Positions 34,701-43,700 of a stretch of 64,000 nt of DNA are shown one piece after another; position 1 is the stretch's first letter, and each line of letters starts with the position of its first letter. The DNA lies in contig NC_090291.1 of NCBI RefSeq assembly GCF_037392515.1, positions 1,762,501 to 1,826,500 on the forward strand. Direction: 5' to 3'. The translations under genes and the position numbers were made by a program. The notes under the pieces were generated by a model. It ran no database searches. It was not told the DNA's origin and worked only from the letters and a program-made list of their open reading frames with translations. The DNA is from Haliotis asinina. Taxonomy: Eukaryota > Mollusca > Gastropoda > Lepetellida > Haliotidae.

Positions 34701-37700
34701 TGGTCACGCCAAGCCCTGTGCTACATTTGTTTACTGTTGTGAGAAAATTACGAAATTATAACATGTCTAAAGACTTGGCGAATGTTTTGATCTTAATGTT
34801 GTTTGTTTTTGCCTAGAGTCGTATGCCAGAAGGCGGTGGCTCATGGGCCAATCTGGTGGAACTATTAATCTTTTAATTTTTCTGCTGGAGTATATCATCC
34901 GGGTATCCTTGGTGCTGCAAGCTGGAGATCCGCTTGTTTTTAGCATTGTCCTTGTGATACTCCGTGGTGGGTGGGGAGCTCGGATGATGAAATCTCAACC
35001 CTAAATATGGCTTATGAAATCCCCACAAAAAAAACCAAACGTCCTCTTGAAAATGATGTTGATGATACTGACCTTCGACCGTCCAGATCAATTGAGTTTT
35101 GGCCACGCTTTATTGTGATCGAATCTGCTGATAAAACGCCTCTAAAATTGAACCCGTTCGCAGTTGCCAAAGGTATTCAAGGTATTGCCAGGGAAGTTAA
35201 GAACATTAAACGGCTACGTTCAGGTGCACTGCAGGTTGAGTGTGGGAAACGGCAGCAGTCAGTCAATTTGATGAGCATAGAATCGTTTGTTGGAATTCCG
35301 GTTACTGTATCTGCTCATAAGACGTTAAACACGAGCAAAGGAATCATCAGAGACCGTGATCGGTTGTTTTCTGACATGACAGAACTTGACATCATGACTG
35401 AAATGAAAGATCAAGGTGTGCTCGATGTCAAACGCTTTTCAGTCCGCAAAAACAATGAAAGTGTTCCAACCAATACTTATCTGTTCTCCTTTTCATCTCC
35501 GACAGCTCCAAAATCACTGAAGGCTGGTTACTGCAACATCAAGGTTGACGTGTACATTCCGAACCCGCTCAGATGTTTTAAATGTCAGAAGTACGGCCAT
35601 GGTGTAAATACTTGTACATTGTCCGTTGTGTGTGCCCACTGTGGTGAGAAGACACACACAACGGAAGATTGTACCAGTGATTTTAAAAAATGCACCAACT
35701 GCTCAGGCGACCATTCCTCATTTTCTAAACAATGTCCTGTTTGGAAAGAACAAATGGAAATAAATAGAATCAAATTCACTTAAAATATCTCTTTTTCCGA
35801 GGCCAAAAATATAGTAAAAAGATCTGATCTTCCAGAAAGCTATGCTGCAGTAGCAAAAACAACATTGGAGTCATGCTCTAAAATAACAAAATCATCCACA
35901 GGCTGCCAAACTACCTTGACTTGGGTAAATTGCGATTCTCCACAGCTTTTGTACCCTGCTATATCATCACAGACTGAGGAACCACTCCCTAGTAGCTCAA
36001 AGTCGTCTTCTGATCACAAATCATCATCATCTCAGTCACATTCAAGGTCTCAATCAACATCTGATAGTCAGCAAACGGTGAAAAGTAAACCAAAGCCAAA
36101 GCCTGATGCTTTAAAACAACACAGTAGCTGAGCTCCTAAGGGGTCACAAAATAAAATTCAATTGTACAATAAATATGGGTCTCTTGAAGATATGGACGTT
36201 TCTGAAAACGTCCATTCTAGGGCACATAGCTTGTCGCCCTCCAAAAGAGTGCGGGGTAGATCCCCAATAAATCCCCCCAAAAGATAGTTTATTCCAATAA
36301 TATTGTACAGTGGAACTGCAGAGGATTGAGGACTAATTTACATGAATTACAGCTATTAGTCCAAGATTTTATACCTTCAACGATATGTCTCCAAGAGACA
36401 TATTTAAAACAAACAGATACATTTAATTTTCGTCAGTTTAATGCATATCATTGTTTTGCACCTCCGGGTGATCGGGCCACTGGCGGATCATCCATTCTAG
36501 TCAAACAAAACGTTATTCAAAGCCCTGTTTCACTTAATACTAATATGCAGACTGTTGCAGTGAGAATTACGTTACATGTAGCGTTTACGCTATGCTCTCT
36601 TTATATTTCTCCGTCTTCGACGTTTGCCAGAACTGATATTCAAGCTCTATATGATCAGCTCCCGAAGCCCTGTATTATAATGGGAGATTTAAATGGGCAC
36701 AACCCACTCTGGGGTAGTGTAACTACAAACACTAAAGGGAAATTCTTGGAGGACTTTTGTTCTGACAATGATTTATGTATTTATAATGATGGTTCCAACA
36801 CATATTTACACCCTGGTACAGGGACCTATTCTGCTCTTGACTTGTCATTGACAAATTCAGAACTACTTAATGAATTCGAATGGTCAGTCCACGATGACCT
36901 CTGTGGAAGTGACCATTTTCCTACTATGTTAAAAGCTGTAACTCCATCCGATGTTTCTCCATCATCAAGACGAAATTTTAAAAAGGCTAACTGGGCTTTA
37001 TATGAAACACTGTGTGCTGAAAAACCTAAACCTGAAAGTTTTATTGACGTTCCCGATGCTATTAAATCTTTTTCTGATGAATTGAATTCCATAGCTGATG
37101 AGTGTATACCAAAGTCCTCTGTAGTTCCACACATAAGAAAACCATGGTTCAACGATGAGTGCAAACAAGCTAGGAAGGCAAGGAAGAAAGCTGAACATTA
37201 TTTCCGTCGGCATCCTATGGTGCATAATTTAAATAAATTTAAAATTGTAAATGCTAAAGCACGGCGTACTTTTAAACAAAACAAACGCCAATCTTGGCAA
37301 AATTATGTGTCCAAAATAAATTCTCGGACACCTATGTCCAAGGTATGGAACATGGTCCAGAAAATCATAGGTAAAGGTACTAAATCTACGGTCCATCATC
37401 TTAAACATGGAGATCAATTGCTTACTGATAAATCAGATATTGCTGATAAACTAGGTGAAACCCTTGCTAAACACTCTTCCTCTTCAAATTATGTACCAAA
37501 ATTCCAGCAATATCAAAAACAAGAAGAAAAGAAAACTATTAATTTCAATTCTGATAATGGTGAAGATTATAATGAAACGTTTTCTATTTATGAACTCCAT
37601 ACTGCTCTTGATCAAGCTCATGACACTGCTACAGGAGCTGATAACATACATTATCAACTCCTGAAGCACTTACCGGAATCCTGCCTAGAAACTCTTCTCA

Positions 37701-40700
37701 ATATTTTTGACGATATTTGGACATCGGGTAACTTTCCTCCGTCATGGCGTGACGCCATAGTAGTACCAATACCTAAACCTGGACGTGATCATACGGATCC
37801 GTCCAATTATCGACCTATTTCACTAACTAGCTGTGTTTGCAAGACCATGGAACGCATGATAAATAATCGACTTGTTTGGTACTTGGAAACAAATAATCTT
37901 ATCACAGATATACAGTGTGGTTTCCGTAAAAACAGAAGTACTGTCGATTACTTAGTGCGACTGGAATCATTTGTTAAAAACGCACTAATTAATAAACAAC
38001 ATGCTGTGTCTATCTTTTTTGATCTTGAAAAAGCATATGACACAACCTGGAAACATGGTATTTTGAGGGATTTACATGACTTTGGTTTGCGAGGTCGTTT
38101 GCCTCAATTTATTGCCAACTTTTTAAATGACAGACAATTCCAGGTCCGTGTGGGTTCTACCCTGTCTGATCATTACAATCAGGATCAGGGTGTTCCACAA
38201 GGCAGTATTTTATCTGTTACTCTTTTTAGCATCAATATCAACAGTCTATCAAAAGTTTTAAACGATTCAATAGATGGATCGCTTTTCGTGGATGATTTTA
38301 ATATTTCTTGCCGAGGTAAAAATATGCATACTATTGAACGGCAACTGCAGTTGTGTTTAAACAAAATAAATAAATGGTGTCTTGAAAACGGCTTCAAATT
38401 TTCGAAGTCCAAAACTAATTGTATACATTTTTGCAGAACATATAAGCCACATAAGGACCCTGAACTATCTCTAGATGGCACTCCCATCAAAGTTGTAAAG
38501 GAGGCCAAGTTCTTGGGATTAATTTTTGACTCACATTTAACGTTTCTACCACATATCAAATCCCTCAAAACTAAATGCCTGAAGGCACTTGACTTGTTGA
38601 AAGTCGTTTCAAATTCTAAATGGGGAGGGGACCCTCCTGCAACTTTATCGATCACTGATCCGGTCAAAACTTGATTATGGCTCCATTGTATATGGTGGAG
38701 CCTGTAAAAGCAACCTGAAACTTTTAGATTCTGTTCACCATCAAGGTCTAAGACTTTGTCTTGGCTCCTTTCGGACTTCACCTGTTGACAGCCTGTACGT
38801 TGAGGCCGATGAGCCATCTCTTGAGCAGCGACGTATCAAATTAGCTTTACAGTATGTAACAAAATTATATTCCAGTGAGTCAAACCCTGCATATAACTGT
38901 GTTTTCAGTCCTCTGTGTGAGGACTTATACAATATGAAATCTTCGCTTGTACCGCCTCTTGGTTTAAGAATTAAACCATTTCTTGCTGCTGCCGGCATTG
39001 AGCTGGAAAATATAGCTCCTTCCCGTCTTCTTTCTTCTCCTCCTTGGCAGTTGGTTAGGCCCCAAGTGGACCTAACACTGACCACATTTAAAAAATCAGA
39101 AACTAGTGAATTACAGTATAAACAAGAATATAATGAATTGAAACATAAATATAGCAGTTATAAATCCTTATTTACAGATGGGTCCAAGGACGGTGGCGCA
39201 GTAGCTTGTGCCACTGTCATTGGATCCAGAACAATATCTTCTAGATTACCAGACAACAGTTCTATTTTTACCGCTGAGGCTAACGCCATATTAACAGCTC
39301 TTAAATATATTCAAAGACGCCATAAACATAAACAATATATAATCTATTCCGACTCTCTTTCTTGCCTTCAGGCTATTAAAAATCTTTCTTGTAAACATCC
39401 ACTTTTAATTGAAATTATTGAATTATATAATGATCTTGCTACTGGCCAGTACGACATCGTCTTCTGTTGGTTACCCAGCCACGTTGGCATTTCCGGTAAC
39501 GCAATGGCCGATCTTGCTGCTAAGGCAGCACTCAACAAATCTGTGACACCACTTCTTATTCCATACTCAGATTATAAAGCTACAATAAGATCTTATATCC
39601 GTGATCTGATGCAGAAGAAGTGGGACACCCAAGTAGGTATAAATAAATTACATGAAATAAAACCTTATATCGGTTATACTTACCTGGGTTGTCAGTCCAG
39701 ATTTGAGGAGGTCATTATGCGACGATGTCGCATTGGCCATACGAGGTATACTCACGAGTATCTATTAAAAGGTGAAGATCCTCCGTTTTGTATCCCTTGT
39801 GATGAAAGAATCACAGTCAAGCATGTCCTGCTTGACTGTGTTGAATATTCCATCACAAGGGATAAATATTTTAATTCACGAACTTTGAAGGATCTTTTTA
39901 ATTCTGTTAGTTCTCATTTAATTATTGCATTTTTAAAAGAATTAGATTTGCTAAATGAATTGTAAATAGATAAATATTTTATGCTTGGAAGTTTGAATTA
40001 GTAACTTAGAGTGTTAGTGGCTGTATCCTCGAGGGGGGTTAAAGCACTGTAAAATTATTGTCCTCCTGAGAGGGTACGTAAGTCCCAAAACATTTGAAGT
40101 CAAATTTGATCTTCCATTTTGTCTTAGCCGTAGAATATGTGTCATTTTAATTTGTGGCTAATCTTGCTTTACAATCACCATCACCTGAGGGGATGATGTA
40201 AATCCAGCTAGGGACCATGCAGGTAGCAGAAGTACTGTAAGTCCCCATGGCCCCTAATATGGTGATCTACCTTCAGTTGTTGGTGATCTATATAGCCTGT
40301 TTTTATATTGTATTGTCTGAATAGGAATATAAGTCTTAACATTTCACGCTGGTTTTATTTCTTATTGTGATATTCTAGTTGTTTTACTGTCCGTCGTCGA
40401 CAGGTTTTTATCATATTCATATTTATCAAGATTCCTTTTTTAAGAATGCTCTCGTCACGATATGGCTGCAATACTGCCGATGTGACGTTAAATGTTAACT
40501 CACTCACTCACTGTCGTGTCTGTGTCTATGTAAAAACAATACCCTTCTTTCAAAGGATTAACCGCCAATACATTGATTGCTAATTATTGGCTAACTAAAT
40601 AACTTTTTTAAGAGAATGACGCACATTATGCAATTAGTTGCCAGGTGTGCTACCTTGGGTAACCAATGAAACTATACAGCAATGTGAAAAACCTGACATT

Positions 40701-43700
40701 GCTCATATAACTTTGATTTTAATATTTGCATTTTTTGCTTTTATTAAGTTGTCGTAGCTTTCAACAGAATCATTGTTTTCGTTGTTAAGTGTAATGATGC
40801 AGACGAAACACACTAGGGCGTGCGTGCGAATTATGATTCATATAGGCAAACTATGAAATGTCTACATCCGATGTCTACATTGGTACATGATATTATACAT
40901 TCGCAGATCGCTTCTTTTGATTATAAAGTAATTAGGATTATGGGACCAAGTATAAAGACGTATATTGACAAGTGTCTACATACTGGTGAGTGAACGTTAC
41001 AAACCAAGTAAATTTAGTCAGTGAAGAAATTTATCGCGCAGTATTTTCACTTCGACCCCGACCTCGCCTAGGTTATGTTACAGGTTGTGTCATGCAAATT
41101 CCTTTCGGTAATGATTCAAATACATATTTATGTAGTTTTGATTTTCTAACTTGATGAGAACAAACCATACATAATCTCATTAATTCAAATGGATTTGACT
41201 TCAAATAGGACAAATTGTTTTGGATAACAACTTCTTTATTGCGTGATTGCGACGTTTCGATACAGATTTTTGTACCGTTGTCAAGTACAGTGCTTGACAA
41301 AACAATTGTTGCTATCCAAAACAATTTGTCCTGTTTGTACACCTCAGCTTCTTAAATGCCATTCAAACAAGTTATGGATTTGACTTCATTTTTTCAAAAA
41401 TGGCGGCGCCCTGTCTTAGGATGAATGCTATTTAAGTTTGTTTTCACCGACTTACAAAGGCAAAGTTACTTTCTACTGATAGTAAAATATGTATTTTTTA
41501 TGGACAATAGGATTTTGCATGACATTGCTTATAACATAACAATTTCACTCTTGGAAGTGAGGTACAGGTCAATATAATATTGAACTAAAAGGGCTTTATG
41601 ATTCAACTTCTTTGTTATACAAGGTCACAACGTTTTGAGACAGATTCTAGTCTCTTCTTCAGGTCAAGTGAGGGTAAAACTGAAGGATTGTAGTATATAT
41701 ACACATAACAGAAACTCCCAAGTCAACTAAACCAGAACCTTCCCCCATCAGAATTAACATACCATACCATGGCCAGATAAGTCATCGCATCAGCCGTCTC
41801 ATCAAGAAAACAACAGGAATAGACGTCACCTTCCTTAGCGACACCAACCTGAAAACGCTCTATCAGCTAATGGACGTGGGCCAACAACACCTAAATGCAA
41901 CAACCCAGCAGGATGCATCTACCAGATCCAATGCAGTTGTAAAGAGACATATATTGGTGAAACTGGTCGACCACTGGCTATCAGGTTAAAAGAAGACAAA
42001 ACATCAGTTCAAAATTTGGATCAGAAGTCTGCTGTATGTGAACACATCATGCACAACCCCAATCACACGATTGTTTGGGACAACACCAGGACATTAGTTA
42101 GGAACGCCAATGACTTAAAAAAAACGGAAGCTCCTAGAAGCCATTGCAATCAAGCGGAACAATCCCTCAATCAACAGAGACGGAGGTGTTTACTTACCCA
42201 ATGCATGGAACCAGCTTATCCTCAGTGACTAATCTTTATCCAAACATGTTTACCTGTAACTCGTCGTTAACCTAATCAACACAAGCCTGCACACCAATCA
42301 GTTGAAGCCTGTACATCAGTTGAAGCCTGTACATCAATTAATAGAAACCTGTATATCTTGTCACCCATTGTTATCAGTCTACTGTTATGTGTATATATAC
42401 AACCCTTTAGGTTTACCCTCACTTCACCTGAAGAAGAGACTAGAATCTGTCTCGAAACGTTGTGACCTTGTATAATAAAGAAGTTGAACCATAAAGCCAT
42501 AGTTTGATTCCTCCAACTTCTAAATGCCTTTGAAACAACTAATATAATATTGCTTGCAATATAAATGTCACTTCGACCCCCACCTTGCTTTATTGGAAGA
42601 AGTCCTTGTGTTAAAAGTTGTGTCATGTAAAATCCTTTTGGTCATGATTCAAATGCATATTTAGCTACCAGTAAAAAGTAGTTTTGATTTTCAAACTTGA
42701 TGAGAACAAATCATAATGTCAATAATTCTAACGGACTTTAGCCCGTGACTTCACGTTTCAAAAATGGCGGCGCCCTGTGTGAGGATGAATGTTATTTAAG
42801 TTTGTTTTCACCAACTTACAAAATCAAACTTACTTTTCACTGGTTGTAAAGTATGTATTTTATTGATGGACATTAGGATTAAACATGACACTGCGTATAA
42901 CATAACAATTGCACTCTTGGAAGCAGTCAATATAAGGTGTCAATATAATATTACTTACGATAATATTGTCACTTCGACCAAAACCTCGTTTCCGAGGAAG
43001 AAAGCGTTATATTCATGCAAAATCCATTTGGCCAGCAATGTGTAGTAAGCAGTCTTGATTTTATAAATTCGATGAAAATTACACTCCATTTTCTATCCTG
43101 GAAGCGTGGCAGGGGGCGAACCATCCGATTTAGTATATACCACAGGCTTCCACAACGCTCACTTCGCACACACTAACAACCAATTTAAGCACAAACTACG
43201 AGGTTCGGTGGAAATCTGTGCATAGTGACACCATCACCCGACCCCAAGGAACAATTGACGGCAACACAACAAATGGACATGTCTTTGGTGACGTGGAGAA
43301 ATCAGCAAAATGACGAGATTCCTACACGTTTTCTGTACATTTAACTGAAAATCGTTCTTTCTATGACGTCACTGTAGGGCTCTGGCGACAGAGTTACTTA
43401 ACCTGTCTGCGGTTTCGTTTGCGGGCGACAGAGAAGCAGACGGTTTTTTAGCAACTTTTAAACGCTTGGTATTAATTAACCACAAGTTTTTTTTATGAAG
43501 AAAATGGTGTTTCGTTTATGACTAACCAGAAGTCTTTTATATGCAGTGATAAAAAGAGTACCAAAAGAATGAGTTTAGTTGTTTTTTAACACTTCCAAAG
43601 ACTTGCTCTGTCTACAAGCATACTGCTACGAATACAAGCAGGAGTTTCGCAATACAATAACAGACTTACTCTGTGTAAACGTCCATCTTGTCCCCCTTGA

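Larger units (their letters stand above)
34436..40510 (+). mobile_element. I/Nimb-type non-LTR retrotransposon (LINE), about 6.1 kb
   Basis: GC-rich 5' UTR (34,436-34,800), ORF1 with CCHC knuckles, ORF2 with APE endonuclease, RT and RNase H, 3' UTR and a short TCAC-type tail. It is flanked by ctgtcg at 34,430-34,435 and 40,511-40,516, a target duplication supported by the unoccupied paralogue at about 19,720-19,735. Both ORFs carry inactivating changes. Structure (three zinc knuckles in ORF1, APE-RT-RNH in ORF2, tandem tail instead of poly-A) fits the I superfamily, probably the mollusc-rich Nimb group; the clade is inference. Confidence 0.9.
41585..42505 (+). mobile_element. Penelope-like element remnant with inverted terminal parts
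   Basis: About 110-bp inverted repeats: left about 41,588-41,700 and right about 42,395-42,500 (sharing caaggtcacaacgtt). Between them is the end of a Penelope polyprotein with a GIY-YIG nuclease. The RT is gone except for a linker-like piece (about 41,760-41,870). Inverted terminal copies of this kind are typical of truncated Penelope insertions. Inserted in copy 2 of the 2.6 kb repeat. Confidence 0.8.
33800..43585. repeat. 2.6 kb non-coding repeat, copy 2, split by later insertions
   Basis: Same sequence order as 19,045-21,650. Left part 33,800-34,435, right parts 40,511-41,207, 41,345-41,585 and 42,505-43,585; the gaps hold a LINE, a Penelope-type foldback and a Penelope remnant. Some stretches differ by deletion (about 65 bp missing before 34,421; an extra about 120 bp near 43,290-43,410). 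Ends lie close to P450 exon 2. This paralogue gives an empty-site reference for each insertion. Confidence 0.85.
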
